Part shown: positions 1-8,044 of the stretch, piece by piece
How the letters are laid out: every line of letters starts with the position of its first letter
Numbering within the stretch: position 1 is the stretch's first letter
DNA from: DATHRK01 sp035513295
GTDB lineage: Bacteria; Gemmatimonadota; Gemmatimonadetes; Longimicrobiales; RSA9
Assembly: GCA_035513295.1 (NCBI GenBank)
Contig: DATKCH010000065.1
Location: 1-29,260 of the forward strand
Direction: 5' to 3'
DNA length: 29,260 nucleotides
Translations under genes and position numbers: made by a program
Notes under the pieces: model-generated
Databases searched by the model: none
Told to the model about the DNA's origin: nothing
The model's input: the letters and a program-made list of their open reading frames with translations, nothing else

Positions 1-114
1 CGCCACCACCAGGCCCTCCTCTCCCTCGCACGCCGGCGCGTCAACGTGCTCTGGGCCATGCTTCGCGACCGCACCCCCTACCAGCTCAGGGAGCCCAGAA
101 CCATGGCAGCCTGA
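1..114 (+). mobile_element. IS110-family transposase, C-terminal fragment
   Basis: The reading frame open from the first base encodes 37 residues (RHHQALLSLARRRVNVLWAM..., ending TMAA) and stops with TGA at 112-114. The pattern ALLxLARRRVNVLWAMLRD is typical of the extreme C-terminus of IS110-family (DEDD plus serine) transposases, which recombine DNA under guidance of an element-encoded bridge RNA. The 5' part lies outside the window, so it cannot be told whether the element is intact. Only 17 bp separate its stop from the stop of the convergent oxygenase gene, so the element's right end must be very short or lie inside that gap. Family assignment rests on 37 residues but the motif is distinctive. 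Confidence 0.72.
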
Positions 115-131
115 AATCCTTGACCGGCGCA

Positions 132-1064
132 TTAGGCTGCCACCAGCCGGTTCACGTCGCCGTGGCTGCGGCGCACGGACTCGACGTAGAACTCGTTCAT
201 GGGCCCGCGCGCCTTCCAGCGCTCGAACACCGTGTCCCACGTGATCTCGCCCTCGCCGAACAGCCAGCGCTTCTCCTCGGCGTCGTACTGGCAAGGGAAG
301 GGGTAGTCGAGCACGTACTCGCCCTTCGCTTCGTCGTGGTGCGCGGGCGCGGCCAGGCCGAGCGACTCGCACAGCGGGACCGTCGCCGACATCCACGCCT
401 GGCGCAGCTCGTCGTTGGTCATGCCCTTGAGCTTGTAGTCGAGCTGGCCGCTGTGGCGCTTCATCTCGTCGGGCAGCCCGAACCACTCGATGGTCATCGG
501 GAACATCCAGTCGACCGCGCGCTGGATGCGCGCCTTTGCCTCGCCGTTGCCCGCGCACAGGCGTTTCATCCAGACCTCGCCGTGGCGCAGGTGGAAGGTC
601 TCCTCCAGGTCGACCTTCACGAGCGCGCGCTTGAGCGGGCCGTAGCTCGTGTTGCGGAAGACGTCGCCCAGCAGGGTGATCCCGGCGCGGTCGAAGAAAC
701 CGTTCGCGACCACCAGCTCGGCCCAGCTCTCGAGCGGCTGGTCGAAGCCGTAGGGGTGCTTGAACTCGTGCGGCTCGCGGCCGTAGACCAGCCACTCCTT
801 GTCGACGCCCAGGTCCTCCAGGATGCGGTAGGCGATGTTGGCGTGCGCCATCTCGTCCTGGATGATCGCGAGGGCGCTGACCATGGTGTTGGTCGAGGGC
901 GCGTCCTGCGCGGCTCCCCAGTACGCGGGCGCGCTCATCAGCTCGGTGTCGCCCTGCACGGTGAGCTGGACGATGAGGGCCTTGCGGTAGCCCTCGGTGG
1001 TCTCCTCGGGAGATTCCAGGATGTATCCGTTCTGGACCCTGTCCTTGAGTTCCTGCTCGGTCAT
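132..1064 (-). CDS. paaA: PaaA-like diiron oxygenase subunit (phenylacetyl-CoA epoxidase family)
   Basis: A 310-residue ferritin-like protein, the usual length of PaaA, the catalytic subunit of the ring-1,2-phenylacetyl-CoA epoxidase, which starts aerobic phenylacetate breakdown. The carboxylate-bridged diiron ligands appear kept: E41 in DTELMS, E71 and H74 in QDEMAH, D125 in GFFDRAG, and E155 and H158 in EETFH. I chose the ATG at 1064 over the longer frame from 1139 because it gives the family's N-terminus and has a GGAAGG ribosome site 7-8 bases upstream. No paaB, C, D, E or other phenylacetate gene follows in the window; the gene ends next to an IS110 transposase, so the rest of a cluster may lie elsewhere or be lost. 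Another PaaA/PaaC-like acyl-CoA oxygenase is possible. A palindromic operator-like site lies upstream. Confidence 0.78.
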   Translation of the reverse strand: MTEQELKDRVQNGYILESPEETTEGYRKALIVQLTVQGDTELMSAPAYWGAAQDAPSTNTMVSALAIIQDEMAHANIAYRILEDLGVDKEWLVYGREPHEFKHPYGFDQPLESWAELVVANGFFDRAGITLLGDVFRNTSYGPLKRALVKVDLEETFHLRHGEVWMKRLCAGNGEAKARIQRAVDWMFPMTIEWFGLPDEMKRHSGQLDYKLKGMTNDELRQAWMSATVPLCESLGLAAPAHHDEAKGEYVLDYPFPCQYDAEEKRWLFGEGEITWDTVFERWKARGPMNEFYVESVRRSHGDVNRLVAA

Positions 1065-1145
1065 GCGGGGCGCCTTCCGGGTTGAACGGCCGGGATCGTG
1101 ACGTGCGCATGGGTCGAAAATCGTCCGGCGCGCGCCCACGCCCGG

Positions 1146-1167
1146 TTTTCGAACGCTTGTTCGAAAA
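1146..1167. promoter_or_regulatory. Palindromic operator candidate (TetR type) upstream of the PaaA-like gene
   Basis: The site reads TTTTCGAAC, gctt, GTTCGAAAA: two perfect 9-base arms around four bases. The core CGAAC-N4-GTTCG resembles TetR-family operators, which often control aromatic and acyl-CoA catabolism genes. It lies 81 bp upstream of the minus-strand oxygenase start, inside the only space that can hold its promoter. No cognate regulator gene is visible. A terminator for a plus-strand transcript is unlikely because no plus gene ends here. Confidence 0.5.
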
Positions 1168-1326
1168 AGCTAACGGGATGGGCAGGGGAGGGTCAACGCA
1201 GATCGTGAGCCGCCTCGATTCTGCAATGATGGCGTGCGTGCCCGGGCTTGGCCTCGACCTTGCTCTGCTGCCAACCGCCCGGCGGGCCCCGCCCGCTCAG
1301 CGAAGCCGCGCACGGATTGAGGCAGC

Positions 1327-1587
1327 ATGACGTCGACCACGCAGCAGACGAACCGCACGGACGAGCCCGTGGACCCGTACCCCGGGCCCGTGGACGATCC
1401 GGGAGAGGTCGAGCGCGAGCGGCCGCCGCCCCCCAGGGATCCGGCGGAACCGGGCCACATCGACGTTCCCGAACCCATCGAGCCCGAGCCGTTCGAGGAT
1501 CCCCAGCCCGAAGGGCCCGGGTTCGAGGACGAACCGAAGCCGTGGGAGCCCGCTCGCCCGGAGCCGCCGGCGCCCGACGCGCTCTAG
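1327..1587 (+). CDS. Small acidic proline-rich hypothetical protein
   Basis: An 86-residue frame starting MTSTTQQTNRTDEP and made almost wholly of Pro, Glu and Asp with some Arg, for example repeated EPE and PEP steps. It has no predicted membrane segment or recognisable domain and would be disordered. A GAGG lies about five bases before the ATG. It reads in the same direction as the PBP gene 165 bp downstream, from which it is separated by a candidate sigma-54 promoter. Pro/Glu-rich frames arise easily in very GC-rich DNA, so it may be a chance ORF. If it is not a gene, 1065-1751 holds only the palindrome and the promoter described. Confidence 0.42.
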   Translation: MTSTTQQTNRTDEPVDPYPGPVDDPGEVERERPPPPRDPAEPGHIDVPEPIEPEPFEDPQPEGPGFEDEPKPWEPARPEPPAPDAL

Positions 1588-1649
1588 CCGCCCGCCCGCG
1601 GCGTGTCTGTCGGCCTCCGGCCGTCGATTTTCGCCCGCGCACCAGGGAC

Positions 1650-1664
1650 TGGCACCCCCCTTGC
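1650..1664 (+). promoter_or_regulatory. Candidate sigma-54 (-24/-12) promoter of the PBP1A gene
   Basis: TGGCAC at 1650-1655, five C, then TTGC at 1661-1664 give GG and GC separated by exactly 10 bases, as sigma-54 requires, and match all ten core positions (TGGCAC and TTGC). A start near 1676 would leave a leader of about 76 bases before the ATG at 1752. No enhancer-binding protein gene is in the window. Comparative work links sigma-54 strongly to cell-envelope genes, which fits a peptidoglycan synthase, but the match is by eye. Confidence 0.55.
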
Positions 1665-1751
1665 CTTTCCTGGTGGCCGGGCGCCGCCGGCGCTCCCGGA
1701 TGCGCGTCCCGCGGACGATCGGGCGCGCGGCGGTGTCCACGCGGATGACCG

Positions 1752-4424
1752 ATGAACCCAGCAGATTTCCCGCCCTTCGGAGAGCAACCGAAGGGCGCGG
1801 ACGAGGCGCCGCCCCGGGAGCAAACGGAGAGCGCGGACCAGGCCCCCCTCGGAGAGCCAGGGGAGAGCGCGGACGATGCGCCTCTCGGTGAGCGAGCGGC
1901 TAGCGGGGGCGGGCAACCCGACGCGCGCGCGGGCGAGAAGCCCTCCGTCACCCACATCCCGCCGCTGAAGGAGCCCACCGCGTGGGAGGCCTTCGTCGCG
2001 GCAGCCGTGGCGCGCGCCGACGCGTTCCGCACGGGGGCGGGCCGGCGCTACCGCGCGCTGCGCGAGAAGCTCGCGGAGAAATGGGAGGACGAGCGCTTTC
2101 GCCGGCGCGCGATCCGGGGAGGCGGGGTCGCGGGCGGGCTGTTGGCCGTAGGGCTACTCGCCGCCGTCATCCTGTACCTCAACTGCGGCACCCGCGGCTG
2201 TCCCGACGTCCGGCTCCTCCAGGAGTTCCAGCCGGACCAGTCGTCGGTCCTCTATGACCGCGACGGAGAGCACTTCGCGGAGCTGTTCCTCGTGCGCCGC
2301 ACGGTGGTGTCCATCGATTCTCTTCCCGAGTACGTCCCGGCGGCGTTCGTCGCGGTCGAGGACGACGCCTTCTGGGAGCATGGAGGCGTGGACTGGCCAC
2401 GGATGTTCGGCGCGCTCGTGCGCACGGCGGGCTCGGTCGTCGGAGACAGCCGGCCCGAGGGCGGCAGCACCATCACCATGCAGCTCGCCGGCAGCATCGT
2501 CCCGGAGCGGATCGACCGGAGCGAGCGCACGCCGTGGCGGAAGATCGGCGAGATCCGCATCGCCGGTATCATCGAGGACTCGTTCGAGAAGAAGGAGATC
2601 CTGGAGCTCTACCTGAACCAGGTCTACTTCGGCGCGGGCGCCTACGGCGTGGAGGCGGCGGCGCGGGAATACTTCGGCCGGCCCGCCAGCCAGCTCACGA
2701 TCGACGAGGCGGCGCTGCTCGCGGGCCTGCCGCAGGCGCCCTCGTGGCTCAACCCCAGGCGGAATCCGGAAGCCGCGAAGGCGCGCCGGGACCTCGTCCT
2801 GCGGCGCATGGTCCAGCACGGCGACATCGGCGCCGACGAGGCCGATCTCTGGCGGCAACGGCCCATCGCGTTGGTCGACGCCGGGGACCGGGGACGGGAG
2901 GAGCGACGGGGCGACTACTTCGTGGAGGAGGTCCGCCGGCTCCTGGAGGACGAGCTGGGAGACGATCTGTACACCGGCGGCCTGCGCATCTACACGACCC
3001 TCGACCGGGACCTGCAAGGGCGTCTGGAAGCGGAGCTGGAGGCGCAGCTTCGGCGCATCGAGGACGGCCGATTCGGCCGGTATAGCCATAGGGTCGCCCG
3101 CCGCGAGGGCGAGGATTCGGCAGCGGAGGCGAACGCGGAGGAGGACGCGCGGCAGGCCGAGGAGGAAGCCGAGGAAGAGGCGGCGGACACCGTCGAGGCG
3201 CCGGCTCCACTTCAGGGTGCGGGCGTGTTCCTCGACCCCAACAACGGGGACGTGCTGGCGATGGTCGGGGGGCGGGACTTCGAGACCTCCAAGTTCAACC
3301 GCGCGACGCAGGCCGCGCGCCAGCCGGGAAGCGCCTTCAAGCCGTTCGTCTACGCGGCGGCGCTGGAGCGCGGCTATCCGGTCACCCAGGCGCTGGAGGA
3401 CGCTCCGATCACGATCGACCAGGGCGGAGGCACGTCCTGGACGCCCGGGAACTACGGCGGCGGCTACGGCGGCTGGATGACCATGCGCGACGCGTTGACT
3501 CGCTCGCGCAACCTGGCCACCGTGAGGCTCGCACAGATGGTCGGCATCTCCCAGGTGGCGCGTACCGCGCGCACCCTCGGCATCGATCGCGACATTCCCC
3601 ACTACCCCTCGGTCGCCCTCGGAAGCGCCGAGGTATTCCCGATCGAGATGGCGGTGGCGTACGGAGCGTTCGCGACGCTGGGGGACGTGGCGGCGCCGCG
3701 CTACGTGACGCGCGTCGAGGACCGCCTCGGGCGCGTGGTATACCCGGGCCGGCCGAGCACCCGCCGCGCGATCAAGCCCGCCGTCGCGTTCCTGCTCACC
3801 TCCATGCTGGAGGACGTGGTCAATCGCGGGACGGGAACCGCCGTCCGGGCGGCGGGCGTGCGGGGTGGTGTGGCCGGCAAGACCGGCACGACCAACGAGG
3901 GCGCGGACGTCTGGTTCGTGGGCTTCACCCATGCGATCGTCGGAGCTATCTGGATCGGCCTCGACGCGCCCGGCTCGATCGTCCACGACGCGACCGGGGG
4001 ACGGCTTTCGGCGTCCGTTTGGGGCAGCGTCGTGGCGGGGACGAAGTACGCGGGCCAGAGGGGCTGGTCGCCGCCTCCGGGTGTCGAGCAACGCGCGGTG
4101 GACGCGATCGGGAATCTGGTCGGCGGGGGGTGTCCGAGCTACGGGGGCACGCGCCCGGAATGGTTCCTGGCCGGCACGATCGAGCCCGCCGACTGCCGGG
4201 TGCCGTTCGGCATCGGCACCGTGTCCGACTCCGGCTGGGCAGGCGGCGGCTGGGCGCCCATCGGCGAGGCGGGCGAGTACTGGGACGGGCTGCCCGGCGT
4301 ACCGCTGGACCGCGACGGGAACGAGCTGCCCGCGTGCGTGGACGCCGAGGGCAGGCGGCGCCCGTGCCGAGTGCCCGACCCCGAACCACCGGTGGTCCCG
4401 CCGCCACCTCCGCTGCCATCCTAG
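1752..4424 (+). CDS. mrcA: Class A penicillin-binding protein (PBP1A family), bifunctional peptidoglycan synthase
   Basis: An 890-residue protein that polymerises lipid II and cross-links the glycan strands at the outer face of the inner membrane. In order: an acidic Pro-rich cytoplasmic tail with repeats, a membrane anchor at about 126-144, the GT51 glycosyltransferase with catalytic E203 (VEDDAFWEH) and the EGGSTITMQ motif from E236, then the transpeptidase with S527-x-x-K530 (PGSAFKPF), SRN at 585-587 and K710-TGTT. All catalytic motifs are intact. Odd points: an acidic Glu/Ala-rich insert of about 40 residues between the two catalytic domains (around 455-495), and a C-terminal tail of over 100 residues with several Cys and a final poly-Pro stretch. 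A sigma-54-like promoter precedes it. Confidence 0.96.
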   Translation: MNPADFPPFGEQPKGADEAPPREQTESADQAPLGEPGESADDAPLGERAASGGGQPDARAGEKPSVTHIPPLKEPTAWEAFVAAAVARADAFRTGAGRRYRALREKLAEKWEDERFRRRAIRGGGVAGGLLAVGLLAAVILYLNCGTRGCPDVRLLQEFQPDQSSVLYDRDGEHFAELFLVRRTVVSIDSLPEYVPAAFVAVEDDAFWEHGGVDWPRMFGALVRTAGSVVGDSRPEGGSTITMQLAGSIVPERIDRSERTPWRKIGEIRIAGIIEDSFEKKEILELYLNQVYFGAGAYGVEAAAREYFGRPASQLTIDEAALLAGLPQAPSWLNPRRNPEAAKARRDLVLRRMVQHGDIGADEADLWRQRPIALVDAGDRGREERRGDYFVEEVRRLLEDELGDDLYTGGLRIYTTLDRDLQGRLEAELEAQLRRIEDGRFGRYSHRVARREGEDSAAEANAEEDARQAEEEAEEEAADTVEAPAPLQGAGVFLDPNNGDVLAMVGGRDFETSKFNRATQAARQPGSAFKPFVYAAALERGYPVTQALEDAPITIDQGGGTSWTPGNYGGGYGGWMTMRDALTRSRNLATVRLAQMVGISQVARTARTLGIDRDIPHYPSVALGSAEVFPIEMAVAYGAFATLGDVAAPRYVTRVEDRLGRVVYPGRPSTRRAIKPAVAFLLTSMLEDVVNRGTGTAVRAAGVRGGVAGKTGTTNEGADVWFVGFTHAIVGAIWIGLDAPGSIVHDATGGRLSASVWGSVVAGTKYAGQRGWSPPPGVEQRAVDAIGNLVGGGCPSYGGTRPEWFLAGTIEPADCRVPFGIGTVSDSGWAGGGWAPIGEAGEYWDGLPGVPLDRDGNELPACVDAEGRRRPCRVPDPEPPVVPPPPPLPS
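1782..1889 (+). repeat. Three degenerate 36-bp tandem repeats in the PBP cytoplasmic tail
   Basis: Residues 11-46 of the PBP are three 12-residue units, EQPKGADEAPPR, EQTESADQAPLG and EPGESADDAPLG, followed by a fading ER. Each keeps E-x3-(G/S)AD-x-AP. The DNA units are also alike, so this is a recent in-frame expansion rather than only biased composition. Confidence 0.7.
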
Positions 4425-4589
4425 TCGATCGAGTCCTGGGCCACGAGCTCCAGTCGGAGGTCGACTCGCCTCGTGCCGGCGAGGGAAACGGAGCGAGAAC
4501 AGCGCGAAGACAATAATTTGCGGGCACGGCCCGCGCGCGACCCCGGGCCGCCTCACGAACGAGGACCCGTAATCGCCGGAGGTGGGGTG

Positions 4590-6395
4590 GTGGAGCCGAT
4601 CAGAAGAGGTGTCGAGCGAGGACGTACCCTCACGAGGCGGCCGGTGGCAGGGAGCGCCGCCCTGGTCGTGGTCACCGGCATGGCCGCCTGCGGAGGCGGA
4701 CCGGCGCCCGCGCCCCCGACCCCCGGAGCGGACCCGCTGGCGGTCGTGTACGGCAGCGAGCCTTCGCCCGTGCCGGCCGGCCAGGTCCCGGGGCCCGGCC
4801 CGTACGCGCGCGGTTTCGACGCGCTGCACTACGACATCGCGCTCCACCTGCCCGATGAGGGCCGCCGCATACAGGGGGTCACCACGGTCCGCGTGGCTCT
4901 CGACGCCGATTACTCGGGCGACCCGCTGCCGCTGGACCTGTCCGGGCTGTCGGTGGGGCGGACGCGCGTGGCCGTGGGCGGCCGAGCGTTGGAGGTGGTC
5001 CAGGCCCCTCAGACGGGCGGGCGCGTGATCGTTCCGCTGCCCGGCGCGCAGGGCTCGGATACGGTCACCGTGGAGATCGTCTACGCCGGCGAGCCCGACG
5101 ACGGCCTGTTCATTCAGAACAACATTCACGGCGTGCGCAGCGCGTTCGCCGACAACTGGCCTGATCGCGCCCGCTTCTGGTTCCCGTCCATCGACCACCC
5201 CAGCGACAAGGCGACGGTCGGCTACACCGTCCGCGCTCCCGCCGCCTGGCAAGTCGTGGCCAACGGGGCCCTGCAGAGCGAGCCGCAGGCGCCGGCCGCC
5301 GAAGGCCCGGCGGGCATTTGGCCGGCGGGCTCCGGCCGCGTCTGGCGCTACGAACTGCCCGTCCCGATCCCGACCTACACCATGGTCGTCGGCGCGTCCG
5401 TGTTCTCGGTGAGCCAGCTCGACGAGTGCGCACGCGGCGGATTCACCGCCCTGAACCGCGATGGCTGCGTACCGGTGACGCTGTGGACGTTTCCACCCGA
5501 CAGCGGCGCGGCGCAGCGGAGCTTCTTCCGGGCTCCGCAGATGGTGGAGACGCTCGCCGACCTGATCGCGCCGTATCCGTTCGAGAAGCTCGCCAACGTC
5601 CAGTCCTCGACGAGATTCGGCGGGATGGAGAACTCGGGCGCGATCTTCTACTCCGAACGGGACCTGTCGCAGGGACGGATGATCGAGGAGACGGTGGCCC
5701 ACGAGATCGCGCACCAGTGGTTCGGCGACGCGGTGACCGAGGCGGATTGGAGCCATCTCTGGCTGTCCGAGGGGTTCGCCACGTACTTCGGGGCCGTCGT
5801 CTTCGAGCGCATGGACAGCCGGCTCGCCTTCGACGAGTTGATGGACCGGCACGCGGCCACCTACTTCGAGTCGCCCGTCGTGAACACGCCGCTGGTCGAC
5901 CGAAACCCCGGCAACCTGTTCGACCTGCTGAACGCGGTGAACTACCAGAAGGGCGCCTGGGTGCTGCACATGATCCGAGGTGAGCTCGGAGACGCGGACT
6001 TCTTCGAGGGGATCCGCCGGTTCTATCGGGAGAACGAAGGGCGTTCGGTGATGACGGAAGACCTGCAGCGGGTGCTGGAGGACGTCTCCGGCAGGGACCT
6101 GCAACCCTTCATGGAGCAGTGGCTGAACGCGCCCGGCCACCCCATCCTGGCGGCCGAGTGGCGCTGGGATTCGGGATCGGCGGTGGTCGACGTGATGCAG
6201 GTCCAGCCGGCCAGCTGGCCGACCTTCCGGTTCCACCTGGAGATGGAGTTCGTGACGAACCAGGGCCCGATCCGCCGCGAGGTGGACATCACGGAGCGAA
6301 CGCAGCGCGTGCGCTTCCGGGTGCCCGGCCGGCCGACCAGGCTGGTTCTGGACCCGGACGGAGATGTGCTCATCCAGAACGCGCCGGATCAGTAG
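4590..6395 (+). CDS. M1-family metallopeptidase lipoprotein (aminopeptidase N-like)
   Basis: A zinc aminopeptidase expected to trim peptides outside the cytoplasm. The GGMEN exopeptidase loop is at residues 344-348 and the zinc site is H371-E372-IA-H375 with the third ligand E394 in WLSEGFA, the standard HEXXH-x18-E spacing. An N-terminal beta domain precedes and a short helical C-terminus follows; at 601 residues it is shorter than E. coli PepN (870) and matches the compact M1 lipoproteins. I chose the GTG at 4590 because GGAGG lies 7 bases upstream and the resulting N-terminus is a lipoprotein signal (RR charges, AGSAALVVVTGMAAC, lipobox Cys near residue 31). The frame could extend to 4473. 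It stands alone between the PBP gene and a strong terminator hairpin. Confidence 0.93.
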   Translation: MEPIRRGVERGRTLTRRPVAGSAALVVVTGMAACGGGPAPAPPTPGADPLAVVYGSEPSPVPAGQVPGPGPYARGFDALHYDIALHLPDEGRRIQGVTTVRVALDADYSGDPLPLDLSGLSVGRTRVAVGGRALEVVQAPQTGGRVIVPLPGAQGSDTVTVEIVYAGEPDDGLFIQNNIHGVRSAFADNWPDRARFWFPSIDHPSDKATVGYTVRAPAAWQVVANGALQSEPQAPAAEGPAGIWPAGSGRVWRYELPVPIPTYTMVVGASVFSVSQLDECARGGFTALNRDGCVPVTLWTFPPDSGAAQRSFFRAPQMVETLADLIAPYPFEKLANVQSSTRFGGMENSGAIFYSERDLSQGRMIEETVAHEIAHQWFGDAVTEADWSHLWLSEGFATYFGAVVFERMDSRLAFDELMDRHAATYFESPVVNTPLVDRNPGNLFDLLNAVNYQKGAWVLHMIRGELGDADFFEGIRRFYRENEGRSVMTEDLQRVLEDVSGRDLQPFMEQWLNAPGHPILAAEWRWDSGSAVVDVMQVQPASWPTFRFHLEMEFVTNQGPIRREVDITERTQRVRFRVPGRPTRLVLDPDGDVLIQNAPDQ

Positions 6396-6460
6396 GGGCA
6401 CCGGGGCGATCGCCGCGGGCCGCCTGCAGGGCCCGGGACTGTGGACGGCGACGCAACGGG

Positions 6461-6492
6461 AAGGGGCGCCGGGGCATCCCTCGGCGCCCCTT
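6461..6492 (+). terminator. Strong intrinsic-terminator-like hairpin after the M1 peptidase
   Basis: AAGGGGCGCCG at 6461-6471 pairs perfectly with CGGCGCCCCTT at 6482-6492 around a 10-base loop GGGCATCCCT that can itself pair GGG with CCC. It starts 66 bases after the M1 stop. The right arm ends in TT-C-T rather than a full T tract, so termination strength is uncertain. Confidence 0.62.
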
Positions 6493-6512
6493 CTGGCCTA
6501 ACCCGGTTCGGA

Positions 6513-6541
6513 TTGACACGCCCCGGCCGGGCGGTCAGACT
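6513..6541 (+). promoter_or_regulatory. Candidate sigma-70 promoter of the lysine dehydrogenase-like gene
   Basis: A perfect TTGACA at 6513-6518, a 17-base spacer and CAGACT at 6536-6541 (3 of 6 to TATAAT). It sits between the terminator hairpin and the ATG at 6607, leaving a leader of roughly 60 bases. Confidence 0.45.
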
Positions 6542-6606
6542 GCGCGCCCCAACCGACGAAGACCCGACGCCATGCGGCCTCGAAGGCCGCGCGGCGTGGA
6601 GATACG

Positions 6607-7758
6607 ATGAAGATCCTGGTGATGGGAGCGGGGCTGCAGGGCGCGGCATGCGCCTTCGACCTGCTCGAGAACGCGGACGTGGAGCGGGTGCGCCTCGCGG
6701 ATCAGAGCCTGGACGCCCTGCCGCCTTTTCTGGCTGCCCGCCTCGGAGATCCGCGCCTGGAGCGGTTGACGCTGGACGCTCGGGAAGGCACGCAGGTCGC
6801 GGCCGCGCTGGAGGGGATGGACGGCTGCCTGAACGCGCTCCCCTACTACTTCAACCTGCCGATCACGCGCCTGGCGATCGCCGCCGGGTGCCACTACGCG
6901 GACCTGGGCGGCAACACCGACATCGTGTTCCGGCAGGCGGAGCTCGACGCCGAGGCGCGCGCGGCTGGCGCGAGCGTCATTCCGGACTGCGGTCTGGCCC
7001 CCGGCATGGTCAACATCCTGGCCGCCGATGGCATGGCGGAACTCGACGGGACGCGTGCTCTCCGCATCTACGTCGGGGGCCTCCCGAAGCACCCCGAACC
7101 TCCGCTCAACTACCAGCTCGTGTATTCGCTGGAGGGAGTCCTCGACTACTACACGTCGCCGTCGTTCATCCTCCGCGACGGCCGCGTCACGGAAGTGGAG
7201 GCGCTGAGCGAGGTGGAGCCCGTGGAGTTCGGCGCTCCCGTCGGGACGCTGGAGGCGTTCCACACGGCGGGCGGCGTCTCGACGATGCCCTGGCGCCTGC
7301 AGGGCGAGGTGCCCACGGTGGAATACAAGACGCTTCGGTACCCCGGCCACGCCGTCCTGATGCGCGCGCTGCGCGAGCTCGGACTCTTCGATCTGGATCC
7401 CGTCAGCGCACGGCACGGAGAGATCGTTCCGCGGGAGGCGTTCATCGCCATCGTCGAGCCTCACCTGCGGCGCCCGGGCAGCCCCGACCTGGTCGCCCTG
7501 CGTGTGGTGGTCGAGGGCGTCAGGAACGGTCGGGACGCACGCGTTTCGTACACGTTGCTCGACTTCATGGACGAGAGTCGAGGGATCAGCGCGATGCAAC
7601 GCACCACGGGTTTTTCCCTGTCGATCATCGGCCAGATGCAGGCCGGCGGCAGGATCGCCGAGCCGGGCGTCTCCACTCCCGACCTGGTGGTGCCCGCGCG
7701 GGGCTACATGGACGAACTGGCCAGGCGCGGAGTGAGCATCGAACGGCGGGTCGAGTAG
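6607..7758 (+). CDS. lysDH: Lysine 6-dehydrogenase-like protein (saccharopine dehydrogenase family)
   Basis: A 383-residue cytoplasmic oxidoreductase beginning with a Rossmann dinucleotide site, MKILVMGAGLQG. Its landmarks, such as YADLGG, IPDCGLAPGMVNIL, YVGGLPKHPEPPLNY, the YSLEG stretch, EAFHTAGG and the C-terminal GYMDELARRGV, closely follow from memory the lysine 6-dehydrogenase of Geobacillus (385 residues), which oxidises the epsilon-amine of lysine to allysine using NAD. A related saccharopine or carboxynorspermidine dehydrogenase is the alternative, but the length and the PEPPL loop favour lysine dehydrogenase. GGAG lies five bases before the ATG. It has its own promoter and terminator boundary upstream, and no other lysine-degradation gene is adjacent. 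Confidence 0.78.
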   Translation: MKILVMGAGLQGAACAFDLLENADVERVRLADQSLDALPPFLAARLGDPRLERLTLDAREGTQVAAALEGMDGCLNALPYYFNLPITRLAIAAGCHYADLGGNTDIVFRQAELDAEARAAGASVIPDCGLAPGMVNILAADGMAELDGTRALRIYVGGLPKHPEPPLNYQLVYSLEGVLDYYTSPSFILRDGRVTEVEALSEVEPVEFGAPVGTLEAFHTAGGVSTMPWRLQGEVPTVEYKTLRYPGHAVLMRALRELGLFDLDPVSARHGEIVPREAFIAIVEPHLRRPGSPDLVALRVVVEGVRNGRDARVSYTLLDFMDESRGISAMQRTTGFSLSIIGQMQAGGRIAEPGVSTPDLVVPARGYMDELARRGVSIERRVE

Positions 7759-7759
7759 C

Positions 7760-8044
7760 GTGCGCCGCGGCGTCAGGCCCGGGCTTCCAAGTCGGTCCAC
7801 GCCCTTCATCGTGTGGACGGTCGGCCTGGTGCTCGCCGTGCTCGTGGCGTGGTTGGTGTTCCGCCTGTTGCGGCCCCAGGAGCTGCAGGAGATCGGCCCG
7901 GTCGGCGCGGCGTTTGCTTCGCCATCGATGGCGGGACAGGTTTTGACGCACGCCCGGGTCCGGGTCGGCCCGAACGGCCCCCACGAGAAGACCCGCTCAT
8001 CGAGAAAAGGAGAACCCGCATCCCACGAGGCACCAATCGCGTAA
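7760..8044 (+). CDS. Possible small single-pass membrane protein
   Basis: A 94-residue frame starting GTG one base after the upstream stop. Residues about 15-38 (PFIVWTVGLVLAVLVAWLVF) form a convincing membrane helix with a basic N-terminus, giving a likely cytoplasmic-in orientation. The second half is Arg/Pro-rich without a recognisable domain and overlaps the first 25 bases of infC in another frame. No good ribosome site is seen, though coupling to the upstream gene is possible. The helix argues for a real gene; the overlap with infC argues against the full length. If it is not a gene, 7759-8019 is simply the infC leader. Confidence 0.35.
   Translation: MRRGVRPGLPSRSTPFIVWTVGLVLAVLVAWLVFRLLRPQELQEIGPVGAAFASPSMAGQVLTHARVRVGPNGPHEKTRSSRKGEPASHEAPIA
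8008..8022 (+). promoter_or_regulatory. infC ribosome binding site and ATC start codon
   Basis: AGGAG at 8008-8012 (within AAAAGGAG) sits seven bases before ATC at 8020-8022. No ATG, GTG or TTG in the frame gives a sensible IF-3 N-terminus, while ATC gives IPRGTNRVNDEIR, the family start. IF-3 discriminates against such weak start codons, so this is the known basis of infC autoregulation (AUU in E. coli). Confidence 0.72.

Noticed and set aside
1196..1326. A possible small gene between the palindrome and the 86-residue frame.
   Set aside because: No frame has a ribosome site, sensible start or protein-like composition.
4527..4550. Inverted repeat CGGCCCG-N10-CGGGCCG between the PBP and M1 genes, a possible terminator.
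   Set aside because: It lies over 100 bases after the PBP stop, has no T tract and GC-only stems of this size are expected by chance in this DNA.
2154..6401. Very long minus-strand open frames such as this one (and 6535-10800).
   Set aside because: They are antisense shadows of strongly supported genes, arising because high GC removes stop codons; they show only Arg/His/Ala-rich low-complexity sequence.
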